This document shows positions 30,046-40,412 of a stretch of 64,000 bases of DNA, piece after piece. Positions within the stretch are counted from its first letter, which is position 1. Every line of letters starts with the position of its first letter. The DNA comes from Chaetoderma sp. LZ-2023a. Its lineage: Eukaryota > Mollusca > Caudofoveata > Chaetodermatida > Chaetodermatidae. The stretch lies in the NCBI GenBank assembly GCA_034401795.1, contig CM067370.1, positions 65,667,688 through 65,731,687 of the forward strand, given 5' to 3'. Below the pieces are notes generated by a model. The model did no database searches. It saw nothing but the letters and a program-made list of their open reading frames with translations, and was not told the DNA's origin. A program made the position numbers and the translations under genes.

Positions 30046-33000
30046 CAGCTTCGAGTGATAGCAAAGCAATTCGGTCTTAGAGGCTATTCTAAGGCCCACA
30101 AAGCCGACCTGCTCCAGATGATTGCGCACCCCAATGCCGAGGAGTGGCGAAAGCGACTCCCCGCCCTTGCCGAGGAGTGGCTAAATCGACTCTCCCGAGC
30201 AAAACAGACAGGGAGGTTTCCAGCGCTCACCTCTGAGGATCCATGGAACCCTCACAAGAAAGCACAGCTGCTCCGTGAGAGTCGTCAGTTGTATGAGGAG
30301 ACGAATGTCAGCTTGCGGGCCAAAGCTGTAGCAACTCGGATGGCAAGCCATCCACAAGAACGCCTACCTCTTCTACACCGAATCAGAAGACGATTAATGA
30401 GGGGACCGAGATCTGAAACCCTAGCCCGGAGTATGAGGCGAGGTGGTCAGCAGATTCTCAACGAGCGTCTCGGTGAGAGTAACACAGGGGAGAGAGGACG
30501 GCGAACAGTATGCTGGACATTCTTCAGAGGGCTAGAAGGAGACATTACAGGTCGGATCATGGAGAAGCTGCGGACTGTTCAGAACGCCTTCTACCTTCGG
30601 TATACCCACACCTATCAAATCCGCCACATCGAGGATGGTAGGGTAATGCTCTTCCACAAGAATGCTCCAGGAAGTCCCTGGATGAATACACTAGGAGAGA
30701 CCAAGACTTGGGTTGAGGGCAGAGAGCAAGCCCGCCTCGACCCAGACAATATCGATCGGCCCAATACCGCGTGGGCGTTCATCAGATCAATCAACGTTGA
30801 GGTAACGGTTGTCATCGACCACCAGCCTCTGCTAGGGACAGGCCCCCTCCCGGTCTGGCTCGGATAGAGGAAGGGAATGGTGGCACTCGATACCTACAAA
30901 GATATGTGCCTCTGGAGATGTCTAGCAGTCCAGCAGGGTGCAAGAGCTGATAGAAGTACAGCTCCTGCATGAGAGCTTGTTAAACAGTTCTATGGCATGA
31001 ACAGGCCTGTGGCTGATGTACCAAAGCAGTCCCTAGACCAGCTGGACAAGGTAGAGTTATTTGCGAAGACAGGGATTCGTGTTTATGAGCCCACTGAAGA
31101 GGGCATCTGGCATCTGACCAAGAAACCTGCTCGCTATCCGAGCGTCATGACCATCGGAGTATATGACCACCACATTAAGGACATCTCCAAGCTGGCCCAG
31201 ACTTTCAGCTGTGGGCACTGTCAACAGCAGTTCACCCAAGCATGTAGTCTCCATCGCCATGCTGACCGCGGAAAAACGACCATCGATTGCCCTGGGGAGA
31301 AGGTAGTGGCACCGCAGTTACCATACGGGAAGGCCTTCTATCCATACCAACTGGTCAGTTCCGCGGCTACTCGTTGGATTGAATATGAGTCGAGAAACCG
31401 TGGAATTCATATACACCACGCAAAGTTTGGTCATGGTTGTGAGCGTTGGATCGAGGGGGCCCCGTAGATGGTTATGATCCGACAACCGACACAGTATACC
31501 AGTTTCATAGCTGTCACTGGCATGGATGTTTACAACACCAGCGAGGTGAGGATGCTGATCAAAGATACTGCAAGACGGTCGTGAGAGACGAGAAAGTGAG
31601 AGCATCTGGACGCACGCTTGTGGTACAGTGGGAGTGCTGTATAAAACACTGTCCAAGCGTTCACACCTCTGTGCGGACAGTACCATACCCACACTTTATT
31701 GTCTATGACTTTGAAGCCCTTCTAGATGGGATCAAGACCCACCCTACAGAGGCTCACGATCGAGAGTGCCCACATACCAATCTCGGTGTCGGTCGGCTGC
31801 TCCTTACACAGTAGCGTGAGCTCGCCAACTCACCTCTGCAATGCTAACTCCAAAGTGCTGATCTCATACAGGAGATCCAACTACGAGCCTCCACGATCCG
31901 TGCAAGGGTTCAGTCACAGTATCTACCCGCAGACTTGGACAAGTTACCAAATTGACAGCAGCGACTTATCAATGAGTGGTGTGACCAGGTGCCTGTGCTC
32001 GGGTTCAACTCTGGGCGTAACGACCTGAACCTCATCAAGAAGTACTTCGTGGATGAGCTTACTACTTCGTCCAAAGGAACGGTGAAAGTCGCCAAGAAGG
32101 CTAGCCAGACAATGTTCCTCATTACGCATGAACTGGGGTTTCTCGATGTAATCAACTACCTCAGCCCAGAGGTTTCTTATGAGAAATGAATCAAAGCCTA
32201 CGGTTGCACGCAACAGAAGAGCTGGTTACCTTATGAATGGTTCGACTCACCTGAGAAGCTTGACTATCCTGGACTACCTGATTAACCTGCGTGGTGGTCC
32301 AAGCTCAAAGGTGGTTACCTTCTTGAGTTGTCAGAGTGGAAAGGTTGTAAGAAGACCTTCAGAGATCTGGGGATGAAGACGTTTGCTGACTGGTTGCGAT
32401 ATTACAACAACTTGGATGTTAGCCCGTTCATTGAAGCCTTAGAGAAGATGCGAGAATTCTACACAGAACGAGGTATATACATTCTGAAGGATGCGGTGTC
32501 ACTTCCTGGTGTGTCGCTTCAGTACTTATTTCGTGGTACTGCTGAACATGAGCCGGATATTAGCCTTTACTCTCCAGGCAAGGAAGCTTACGAGATGTTA
32601 AAGGGTGCTGTTGTTGGGGGTCCGAGCATTGTGTTCACGAGATATCACGAGGCTGGGGTTAACCCGAATTCGCCATGGTAAGCGAGTATGTCAACGTCTC
32701 CTTGGTTATGATGCAAATGCTCTGTATTTCGCAACCATGGCCCAAGCAATGCCGTGTGGTAAAGAAACTGTACGACGGTGGGGCGGGCATGTAAGCAGTG
32801 ATATTGAACGCTTTAAGCAGGATCTGCTAGCGGATCGTTGGTTCAGGTTTGCTGAGGTCGACATTGAGGTACCTAAAGTGTTATGGCCAAAGTTTGAGGA
32901 GATGTCTCCCATCTTCTATAATCGTGAGATTCCGGAAGAGGCTATACCTTCGGAGATGCTTGCATACCTTGATAAAACAGGTCGACAAAAGTCTACAACT

Positions 33001-33950
33001 AGCAAGCTCCTTGGTGCACTCTCTGGTAAGAAGAGGGTATTGTATGCACCAACTCTCAAGTGGTACCTTGCCCACGGGTTAGAGATTACTGTTATCTATC
33101 GCATTATAGACTACACCTCACAGAAACCTTTTGAATGGTTTGTAGATTCTGTTACTGAGGCGCGTCGTACCAGGGTTGTTGACAAAAGTAAAGCCTTGTA
33201 AAACTCCTCGGCAACAGTGCATATGGGAAGCTGATCGAGGCATTAGAATGTCATACCAACACAAGCTTCACTAAGGATGAACGAGAAGTAGACAGAGCCT
33301 TGCGTAGTGCATGGTTCGATGATCTAGAGGAGATCGGTGATTCCTACGAATTGCAGAGCCGTAAGGCTAAAATCACCATTCGTCGCCCCTTCCAGGTGGG
33401 TATAGCAGTATACGAGCTGGCGAAGCTGCGAATGGGGGTCGACCACTACGTAGCTCGTGACAGCTTCGAGTACCTGCAGATGGACACCGATTCTGCCTAT
33501 ATCGCCATAGCAGGCTCCAACCTCGATGAGGTGATACACCCAGAGATGCGAACGGAGGATGAGGCCTGCAAATGGGACTGGTTGGCATGGGACAAATGGG
33601 CTAACCGCACTCCGCGATTGTTCAAGCTCGAGTTGGAAGGCACTCGTGGTATTGCTCTCTGCTCCAAGTGCTACTATGTGGAGAATACAGACCGCTGGAA
33701 CAGCAGAAACTTGCAAGTGAAATGCTCAACCAAGGGAATGTCCAAACGGCAGAATGACATCTCCTGGCAGAGGTCCTACATCGCCCTCCATGGTGGGGTG
33801 GACAGAGCCACCAATCGAGGCCTACGCATGCGCAACCAGGGTATGGTGACATATGCGCAGGAAAAACTCGGACTCCGCTTACTAGGATAAGCGCCATGTG
33901 CTGCCAGATGGGGTCCATACCGAGCCCATCGAGTATCATGTTAGCACCCT
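30031..33950 (+). pseudogene. Maverick protein-primed DNA polymerase B (pPolB), multiply interrupted
   Basis: This would replicate the element by protein priming. The N-terminus resembles a SAP-like DNA-binding helix pair (LRVIAKQFGLRGYSKAHKAD). Then come the conserved FHSCHWHGC segment, exonuclease motif I (YDFEALLDG, 31705), exo II (FNSGRNDLNLIKKYF, 32006), exo III (YNNLDVSPF), motif A (GYDANALYF, 32707), motif B (KLLGNSAYGK, 33200) and motif C (YLQMDTDSAYIA, 33474). In-frame stops are at 30865 (TAG), 30970 (TGA) and 33883 (TAG). Frameshifts occur near 31460, 31810, 32180, 32680 and 33195. It converges with the integrase. Confidence 0.93.
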
Positions 33951-35133
33951 AGGGGGTGGTAGCTGTGTGTCTTCAGGGACTAGCTGAAGCTCTTCTATGA
34001 CAAATGGTCGCCTAGGCACTCCGTGCTGGCATGCCAGGTAGTACAGTGCAGGCCGCCCCTCTGCCTCCACATACCTGTCAAGCCTGTGAACATCTATCGA
34101 CCAGTTAGGATCTGTTGCACGCCGTCGACCACCTTCCAGCTCACCAGGCTCATACAGGTACCGAACCAGAGCATCAGGGGGTAGGCACTCCTCTCCCTTG
34201 TTCGCTCCTCTAGAGCTGTGAGCAGCAGAGTGTCTGATAGCCTCTACCGGCTTCTTCCCGATTAGCCTAGTAACCTCGGCATTGGATCTCTCCACCACAG
34301 CAGGCAGCCCTCTCACCCATACTCTAGAACATTCACTCGGCGCAGCCATTTCCTGGTCGTATTGGTGTGGGAACAGTCTCTCTGCCAGTGTCCGATTCCA
34401 CCGCTCAATGATAGCCTGGGCACGGTGATGCCCTACCTCGCCTCGCCTAACTGCCACACCGTGTTTCTGCATGAGGACTGCAGTCTCCCCTCTGAACTCC
34501 TTACCTTCATCCACCTGCAACAATTCCGGCCACTGGAGGGGATTTTCCGAAGCCTTGTAGACACCCTCGAATGCCTGGGCCACCTGGCCAGCTGACTTGC
34601 CTGTGAGCGGTACTGCCGCCTTGTACCTGCTGGCGACATCGACGATGGTGAGGGCATACTTGTAGGTCTTACGACCAACCGAGTCGTGTGGAAGGAATAG
34701 AACATCCGCCTTGTGAACTCTGTTCGGGACGGTTTCCTCGAAATGGGCATGCCTGATGTGCTGTGGACGAGGTCTGTATATCTGCCACTGGCTAACTGTC
34801 TCCGATGTGAAATTGTGGCCCTTGCGACGTGCAGCCTCGAGTAGTTGAGGGGGCTCACAGTAATATCCCCCAGGCTGATAGTAGAGTTCCTCAAGAAAGA
34901 CGGTTGATAAACTCCCGGATTTCATCAATGACGTCCACTCCCGTCCTGTCACGCACGACCTGGGTGAACTCTAAACAGACGAACAGATGGCCGTCATTCA
35001 TTCGACCATCACTGAAGACCTCAAACACCTCTGTACACTGGCGTCTAATCTCTGCTGGATCCTCACTGAACAGTAGTTTATCGACCAACCCTCGGAAGTT
35101 AAGGGACTTGACCAGGTCGTACAGAGACGCCAT
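33936..35133 (-). pseudogene. Maverick retroviral-type integrase, one frameshift
   Basis: The rve-fold core is open from about 34950 to the stop at 33936. The triad is visible as ADVLFLPHD, LQVDEGKEFRG and HHRAQAIIERWNRTL. The C-terminal part has VRYLYEPGELEGGRRRATDP and FVIEELQLVPEDTQLPP, a conserved ending of Maverick integrases. An ATG at 35131-35133 starts a helical N-terminal segment (ASLYDLVKSLNFRGLVDKLL) in another frame. It runs into the core after a frameshift near 34905 (FLEELYY). The enzyme would insert the linear element. Apart from this frameshift the core looks undamaged. Confidence 0.9.
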
Positions 35134-35135
35134 CC

Positions 35136-35557
35136 TTATATAGTATGGCTTAAATGTTCGGCGGACCAGATGGCCACCAGCGCTATGGCAACGTACGGTA
35201 GCCAAGGGCCTGTGATTCCGAAGAATGTACCTACTCCTGAGGCGATGGCTGGTATTGGTTCAGAAATCTTCTCCACCCCATGGAGAGCATTGTTGGCGAT
35301 TTTGCGGACCATCTCGCCAGCCTTCGTTGTGAACAGAGCGATCAGAGCCCCAACTGCTGCCAGCGGACCGATAGAACCTTTTACGAAGTGCGATAGATTC
35401 CTTTTGCTCTGTGTACTAGCTTGCGGGATTCAGGCTCTACATCATCATACTCACCAGCGGTCTCCGCTACATCGTAGTCGTCTGCATCATTCTCCTCATC
35501 ATAGTCCTCGTCATCTATATCCTCGACTGCATCTTCATAAGCCTCTGGTTCATACAT
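35136..35557 (-). pseudogene. Small acidic membrane protein of the Maverick, frameshifted
   Basis: The ATG at 35555-35557 starts a very acidic Asp/Glu/Tyr-rich stretch (DIDDEDYDEENDADDYD). After a one-base frameshift near 35385 there are two hydrophobic segments (GPLAAVGALIALF and GPWLPYVAIALVAIW) separated by an amphipathic part, with a stop at 35136. The shape, an acidic head plus two membrane segments, is seen in small virion or membrane proteins, but I do not recognise the family. It overlaps the integrase start by a few bases. Confidence 0.6.
35137..35155 (-). promoter_or_regulatory. Bipartite TATATAG / TTAAA motif at the integrase start
   Basis: TATATAG at 35137 and CTTAAAT at 35149, 12 nt between first bases. 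It lies next to the integrase ATG, with the TATA half nearest the gene. Promoter role is inferred from recurrence. Confidence 0.4.
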
Positions 35558-35587
35558 CGCTCTGGGGATCCGTCGCAGGGGGACAGC

Positions 35588-35605
35588 TATATAGCAGCTT
35601 TAAAC
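35588..35605. promoter_or_regulatory. Bipartite TATATAG / TTTAAAC motif between divergent genes
   Basis: TATATAG at 35588 and TTTAAAC at 35599 (11 nt apart), between the divergent starts 35557 (-) and 35619 (+). Confidence 0.45.
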
Positions 35606-35618
35606 TGTAGTCTATAGC

Positions 35619-35906
35619 ATGGCCTCCGCAATCTTGAATGCGGGTGTCTTTGCCTTAGCGAACTGGGGACTCAGCTTCGCCGACAAGAAGGCGGCAGAGG
35701 TCGAGCGTGAGCATCATTTCCAGGCGATGGAGAAGCTGTCTAAAGAGAAGTTTGAGTCCAGCAAAGCACTCGAGCATATGTGCCAGAGGAAGGCACACCG
35801 ATGAAAACTCCGAGCTCAGGCCAACCAGAGCCTCAAAGAGGCAGATGACAGTCTCGATGAGTACTACGAGGCTGTATCTGAGCCAATGCTCGACTATGAA
35901 GCATGA
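35619..35906 (+). pseudogene. Small coiled-coil-like Maverick protein, one in-frame stop
   Basis: It begins ASAILNAGVFALANWGLSFAD, a short hydrophobic start, followed by a charged helical region (KKAAEVEREHHFQAMEKL). The frame is interrupted by TGA at 35802-35804 and continues in the same frame for 34 codons (SLKEADDSLDEYYEAVSEP) to TGA at 35904. The layout resembles small hole-forming or scaffold-type phage and virus proteins, but no family is recognised. The stop fits decay of a CGA codon. Confidence 0.55.
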
Positions 35907-36093
35907 ACAGGTCAGAAGACAGCAGAGCTTATAGTAGTGGTGGCAGCGGTGACGACAGGATCCTGTCCTGCTCAAGCTGAATACCTGATGTGTTCGACAC
36001 GCATACCTTAGCAAAGCCAACGTAAAGTACCGTCACACCTAATGAGCGAGTCCCAGATATCAGGCTTCCGATGTTGAAGCTGAGCCGGTTGCC

Positions 36094-37265
36094 CTAATTA
36101 GGTGGGATGTCCCTGCCCCCGAGGTGGTGGCGGCCCTCGAGTGCCGACTCGAGGTCGTCGCTTCCACTTGTTAGGCGCAGAAGTGCATATGACTTAGTTT
36201 TCTGTCTGTCTTCTTCTTCTTTTCGTTCGCTGATCATACCGCCAGTCCTGTAAGTGACTATCGACATGATCATAAGCGTTAAGTGCGTGGATCCATGGTT
36301 TATTAGAGTGCGCCGTGCGGCCTGGAACCTCCGTCTTCAGCACTCGAGGTTTCTGTCAGGGTTACCTCACCCTTACCTCCTTTAGTCACCTCTTATGACA
36401 CGCAGAGGATACGGAAGGTGTATTCTAAACCCCACCTACAGGGCAGTTTTCTGTCTGTAGAGTTGGCAATCAGCCAGCTCGCGTACCTCACCAAGAACAT
36501 TGGTCCCAGCAACCACAAGCTTGAAGTCGTCTAGCTTATCCACCTGCTGGATGGCTCCTCTCTTCTGAATCAGGACCGCAACAGCGACACAGTCCGATGC
36601 ACCATGATGCAATGTCAGCTCTACCCTTTGGTTAGCTGTGGCTTGGACCTACTGGTGTTCTCGCTCCACATGCACGATCCGCTGTTTGGAACCGTTTGCT
36701 TCAGCTCCTGGTCATGCCAGACATGAAGTCTTGGAGCATTCATCGTCGCATCTGCGAGCTGCTCAGTGTACACCTGGAGGAACAGCCTATCCTGCATGGC
36801 AGCCGGATTCACATGTGTGTTCTCGAGGAGGGTTAAGAGTGGAACTGCCACGGGCTTCTCGACACCTGCCCGTAGTTAGAATTCCATGAATCCCTCATTG
36901 CACCCCACAACATAGTGCCCCTTTCCCTTCGCATAGAAGGTTGGGCCACGAGCCAGCGGACCTAGGACTCGGTACTCATCGTTCACATAGGTGTTATCCA
37001 CGGTGCTGTTGCTCTGCACGATCTCCCACCTGTTCAGAACCTGCAGGAGCTCTGCCGTCTGTTCGATTGTGCTCTGAAGCTTGAACTCGAGTGTCATGCT
37101 CTTGATCTCATGGATCTGTGCCGCGATTGCAAAGTCAATGTACTTCCCAGCAGCGGACAACGGGTTCTCATCGTGCATACTGGGTCGAATGACCATCAGG
37201 CAGTCCTTCCGAGGATCAGTGCAGTGCGATGTCGCGGGTTCAATGGCCCTATCTGGATGTTGCAC
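36094..37265 (-). pseudogene. Conserved Maverick protein split by a SINE, with stop and frameshift
   Basis: On the minus strand the reading runs from GTG 37263-37265 or, more likely, ATG 37194-37196 (VIRPSMHDENPLSAAGKYID). It passes FKLQSTIEQTAELLQVLNRW, a TAA at 36876-36878 (GFMEF stop LRAG) and LLTLLENTHVNPAAMQDRLF. A frameshift near 36690 leads to VDKLDDFKLVVAGTNVLGE. A SINE (36210-36444) then interrupts it; the frame resumes exactly across one copy of the 14-bp target duplication and ends at TAG 36094. Allowing for these, it is about 300 codons. The composition suggests a beta-rich structural protein, but I cannot name it. Confidence 0.7.
36210..36444 (-). mobile_element. SINE-like insertion with 14-bp target duplication
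   Basis: A 235-base insertion is flanked by AGTTTTCTGTCTGT at 36196-36209 and 36445-36458. Read on the minus strand it starts GCCCTGTAGGTGGGG, contains CCGTATCCTCTGCGTGTCAT and AGAGGTGACTAAAGG, and ends in an A-rich (GAA)n tail. This fits a SINE inserted by target-primed reverse transcription. The family name is not known to me. It interrupts a Maverick gene, so it is younger than the Maverick. Confidence 0.8.
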
Positions 37266-37280
37266 ATACTAAGGTCTGGG

Positions 37281-37298
37281 TATATAGAGGGGTTAAAC
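37281..37298. promoter_or_regulatory. Bipartite TATATAG / GTTAAAC motif between divergent genes
   Basis: TATATAG at 37281 and GTTAAAC at 37292 (11 nt apart), between the minus gene starting at 37196-37265 and the plus gene at 37306. Confidence 0.45.
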
Positions 37299-37305
37299 GG
37301 CTGCC

Positions 37306-38160
37306 ATGTTTGGTAAAGTTCTCCAGCAGATTGTCTATAGGCAGCAGGACAAGTCGGCACGACATCCACGGCATGCACTGTCCCACTGTGACAGGGTCCG
37401 AGGACTGCTTCGTGACATCAACATTATCCACGAGCGAGCCAAGGTCACACCTCCGTCTGATGCAGAGATACTGGCCGCCATAGAGGAAGGAGCGCCAGCT
37501 CGTAGTACAAAAGAACTCCTGACTCGGCTACTCTACCGGAAGTTTGACAGCACCCAGGGCAGGACACTCGACCTACCTCCTGTGGCCCAAACCAACAGTC
37601 CTGTTATTTTAGCTCTCCAAAAGGTGAGGGTCGACCCCAAAGATCTACTAATGGTCGGGAAGTGGGCTGCCATATTTGGCCTCCATAGCCAGGAAGAGCG
37701 AGATATGCTGGATAGCCTCTAGTCTGGAGCAAATAACTACTTCAGGGAGGAGGTCAGTGCCGCTGTAGCGGAGAGCCATGCCACCGGTCATGCAGAAGGT
37801 ACTCATGACGGGTTCACTGTTGGCCGCAAGGAGGCTGTTGAGCACATCTTCAACAAAGAAGGGCGCATGAGATTGGCCAGGGATCTGGCAGCATTTCTGA
37901 AATTCCCAGATAACTACCAAGACTACTTCATCAAATCCGCTCGCAAGTCAGATGCTCGTCGCGCATGGACAAAGTGAATCTTCCGTGAGAAGTTCCAGAG
38001 GAAGAAAGCCCTAGACTCTGACCCTCAGTGGGTAGAGTTTAAGCGACAGGCTTCTGACGAAACTGACGAAGTTCCTTAAGCTTCTGACGAAGTTCCTCAA
38101 GCATTTGACGAAGTTCCTCAAGCTTCTGACGAAGTAGCAGAGACCACGGACGAATTCTGA
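37306..38160 (+). pseudogene. Maverick protein with three in-frame stops and an ASDEVPQ repeat tail
   Basis: From ATG 37306 one frame runs 284 codons to TGA 38158-38160, interrupted only by TAG 37720, TGA 37975 and TAA 38077. The first part is basic and helical (VLQQIVYRQQDKSARHPRHA, ELLTRLLYRKF), the middle is helical (SAAVAESHATGH, KFPDNYQDYFIKSARK). The C-terminus is made of 21-base repeats encoding ASDEVPQ. One repeat has TAA where its neighbours have CAA, direct evidence of a C-to-T change. No family is recognised. The absence of frameshifts over 855 bases is notable. Confidence 0.65.
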
Positions 38161-38195
38161 TGAATGAAAAAAGTTGCCGAAGCTGCGACAGTCCA

Positions 38196-38858
38196 TCAGC
38201 GATGACACGTAGAGCAGGTTAGTTTCCTGGCTGGATTCAGCTTGTAGGTGAAGGCTTGCGCCTTTTCCAGAGATGGCTTGAAGTGTGACAGCTCAAATGT
38301 CTCCTTGTTGCTGAAGATGAAGCGGTACACCTCAGCTGCCCTCTGTACACCTGCGATAAAGTCCCCTTTGGTCTCCTTGAGGGTTAGGCTGTCGTATATG
38401 GTCTCGAGCAGGGCACGTCCACACTTGGAGCTGAAGTATAGCAACCGGGCATTGTGACAGATGTCTGGTGAGATCTCGTGGGTGTACTTCTGAAAGAGGA
38501 TGAACACAGTTATCTTTGTGTGCCGGATGCACCTGGTGATGTTGCTGAGGTAGGTGACTGTCTTCTGGTCCATTGCAGGGTCATCGATGACTAGAACAAG
38601 TGGTTCTGTCAGTCGGGCTGCCAGCAGCTTCTCCATCAGTGCTTGCAGGTTCTGCGTCTTGGTGATTGGGCTATTGTACCATTGATCATTACTGTCAACA
38701 GCCTCAGCGGCGGAGTCAGACACCAGAAGGATGTATTGAGATTGTAGATGTTCGGTCAGGGGAGCCCGCAGCAAGATGTTTTTCCGGTGTCCTGACGGGG
38801 CAATGATCAGCACCACCTGGCCAGCATCGGCTGGCCTACTGTCGAATGGTACAGACAT
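38196..38858 (-). CDS. Maverick packaging ATPase (FtsK/HerA type), altered P-loop
   Basis: The frame is open for 220 codons from ATG 38856-38858. The fold is recognised by a Walker A position (IIAPSGHRKN), a Walker B (EPLVLVIDDPA) and a downstream sensor-like segment (ITVFILFQKYTH). Family members are genome-packaging motors of Mavericks and related viruses. The P-loop here reads GHRKN where GxGKS/T is expected, so nucleotide binding is probably damaged even though the frame is open. It overlaps the preceding gene by 23 bases, as part of a minus-strand cluster 39620-38196. Confidence 0.8.
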   Translation of the reverse strand: MSVPFDSRPADAGQVVLIIAPSGHRKNILLRAPLTEHLQSQYILLVSDSAAEAVDSNDQWYNSPITKTQNLQALMEKLLAARLTEPLVLVIDDPAMDQKTVTYLSNITRCIRHTKITVFILFQKYTHEISPDICHNARLLYFSSKCGRALLETIYDSLTLKETKGDFIAGVQRAAEVYRFIFSNKETFELSHFKPSLEKAQAFTYKLNPARKLTCSTCHR

Positions 38859-39105
38859 GCGTGCGGAGGATGGTTAGCACTTGGTCGGCGGTAGCCTCAT
38901 CTATATCTGGGAGACTAAACGGCAGTACTTCCTGCACCAGCTCTTTCGCCTGCAGAGCGGGGAATCCTGCACCTCCGGCGGATACGAAGGATGCGATGGC
39001 GGCGTCAAGAATGAAATCCCTGCAGCAGCTGAGAAGATAGCATAGAGGGCCTATGTCAGCACCCACAGTGGCTAGTATCTGTATGATACATGCACAGGAA
39101 GCCAT
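38836..39105 (-). CDS. Small Maverick protein with hydrophobic N-terminus, unknown
   Basis: The 89 codons start at ATG 39105. The first 35 residues are hydrophobic and Cys-rich (ASCACIIQILATVGADIGPL), possibly one membrane segment. An acidic helical tail follows (LPDIDEATADQVLTILRT). The start follows the stop of the upstream gene by two bases, and the end overlaps the ATPase, so the three look co-transcribed. No family recognised. Confidence 0.55.
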   Translation of the reverse strand: MASCACIIQILATVGADIGPLCYLLSCCRDFILDAAIASFVSAGGAGFPALQAKELVQEVLPFSLPDIDEATADQVLTILRTHVCTIRQ

Positions 39106-39107
39106 GA

Positions 39108-39620
39108 CTATCCTGTGGTCTTAAACGGCAAACCAAAGAACCCTGTCTTCTTCACCTCTGGTAGCCGGAGGCTGGCGGTAGCACCTGTTTGGCCGTCGAC
39201 AGTGATATGGCTCAGGCCGAGGGTGCCTATCTTGAGATTATCTCCATCCTGTCGGAATGAGCTCCGTGGTTTCAGGAGATCCGTAAGCAGGTCCTGTGCA
39301 TAGGACTCAGCCATAACCTTGATGGCTCCAGCCTCATCAACTCCGAGCATACCTCGCATCGTCGCCCTCTCCTTGATGCCCATCCCCTTGTATACAGTCT
39401 TGGCCTTGTTAATGGCCGATTGTCCTACCGTATGAGTGTTCCCGATGAGATCTCGGGCTGGGATGGTACCTCGGATCTCCCGCGGGGCTCCCTTCTCATC
39501 GAAGTCTAGGAAGGAGATAGGGGCAACAGTGTCCTCTGAACCGAGGCATGCCTCGCCCAAGTGAGCAAGATCGCCTAGGTCTTTGCTTTCTAGGTCTGTG
39601 AGTGACAGAGTCATAGTCAT
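39108..39620 (-). CDS. Maverick protein of 170 residues, unknown
   Basis: An open frame from ATG 39618-39620. The N-terminus is acidic (LTDLESKDLGDLAHLGEACL), the middle has KAKTVYKGMGIKERATMRGM, and the end is Gly/Thr-rich and beta-like (LKIGTLGLSHITVDGQTGAT). The intact frame and tight linkage to the next two genes support a real gene. No function can be read from it. Confidence 0.6.
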   Translation of the reverse strand: MTMTLSLTDLESKDLGDLAHLGEACLGSEDTVAPISFLDFDEKGAPREIRGTIPARDLIGNTHTVGQSAINKAKTVYKGMGIKERATMRGMLGVDEAGAIKVMAESYAQDLLTDLLKPRSSFRQDGDNLKIGTLGLSHITVDGQTGATASLRLPEVKKTGFFGLPFKTTG

Positions 39621-39637
39621 ATACAGACGGCTTAAAC
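39620..39637. promoter_or_regulatory. Bipartite TATACAG / CTTAAAC motif
   Basis: TATACAG at 39620 and CTTAAAC at 39631 (11 nt apart), immediately upstream of the minus gene starting at 39620. Confidence 0.45.
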
Positions 39638-39639
39638 CT

Positions 39640-39960
39640 ACTAGTCATACCCCCAGTGAAATAGTTGGGCATAGGAGGACCACGCAGTCGGCCAAGGGAA
39701 TAGGTAGCAGTGCTCAGAGTACTGGCCCTCTCTGCAGGGGCACGCCTTGTGGGCGGTCCACCATTCCCGGGCATTGGCAATCCTCAGTCCGCGTGCTCGA
39801 CTATGGGCTACACACCACCCTCCGGCACGCTATGCCTCATATGCTGCAGGGGTTTCGTGATCCATCTCACTATTCAGAGGGGTTAAACGTAGGCGACGAT
39901 AATCTCAGCCATTGCACTCGTTGCTAGCCCTAGAACCGCGGCCTCCATTAGTGTAACACG
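39640..39960. other. Maverick interval without a convincing gene
   Basis: Short frames on both strands overlap here, none with a recognisable motif. A TATTCAG / GTTAAAC motif (39871 and 39882, 11 nt apart) has no intact start next to it, so a gene has probably decayed here. This would be a reasonable place for a lost small gene. Confidence 0.4.
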
Positions 39961-39961
39961 T

Positions 39962-40282
39962 TCACCCATGATCTTGGCGGCAACAGTGTAGGAGGGCACT
40001 GAGGGCGATCCTTGGGATGGGGTGAGTTATTCCGAGACAGTACCCGGCCACCCCACTCACCACTGTAGCGAGGACAGCCGCAGTGGCGGCAGGAAGAACC
40101 TCATTTCCCCCTGTCATCTTCACCACGGCCACATTCGCCGCCACGTTACTGGCGACATGGACTGCCAGAGGTTTTGCTTTGGTCAGTAACTTCTGTGTCT
40201 TGGTTCGCAGCTGGTTCTCCACCTTCTGAAGACTCGACTGGCTCTCGGGCAGTTGCTTCACGATCTGTACCATTGACGTCAT
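39962..40282 (-). CDS. Small Maverick membrane protein, unknown
   Basis: From ATG 40280-40282 the first half is a charged helix (KQLPESQSSLQKVENQLRTK). The second half has an Ala/Val-rich region (HVASNVAANVAVV) and a hydrophobic segment (ATAAVLATVVSGVAGYCLGI), probably a membrane span. The last residues may belong to a shifted frame. Comparable short helical-plus-membrane proteins occur in other Mavericks. Confidence 0.5.
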   Translation of the reverse strand: MTSMVQIVKQLPESQSSLQKVENQLRTKTQKLLTKAKPLAVHVASNVAANVAVVKMTGGNEVLPAATAAVLATVVSGVAGYCLGITHPIPRIALSALLHCCRQDHG

Positions 40283-40315
40283 TGTTTAAGCACTGAGTAT
40301 ACAACGTGGGTAAAC
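40281..40315. promoter_or_regulatory. Double bipartite motif between divergent genes
   Basis: On the minus strand TATACTC and CTTAAAC are 11 nt apart, next to the ATG at 40282. On the plus strand TATACAA at 40298 and GGTAAAC at 40309 are also 11 nt apart, upstream of the plus gene at 40413. The two TATAC halves overlap. Confidence 0.45.
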
Positions 40316-40412
40316 GTGTGCGTCCCCTGTCGAGAGAGCTAATAAGATCTTCCCAGTCTGCATCTGCCAGGTGACCGGGTTGGTACTCAGGAATATTAAT
40401 CTCTATTTAGAC

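Noticed and set aside
35170..35610. Plus-strand frame of 146 codons
   Set aside because: It is antisense to a small membrane protein on the minus strand that has an ATG, an acidic head and two hydrophobic segments; the plus frame has His-rich low-complexity text only.
36094..37265. Identification as the major or minor capsid protein
   Set aside because: The beta-rich composition and size would fit, but no specific motif supports it, so it is left as a conserved Maverick protein.
39583..39927. Plus- and minus-strand frames that might be the Maverick protease
   Set aside because: No His/Asp/Cys protease motif is visible in any frame; left unassigned.
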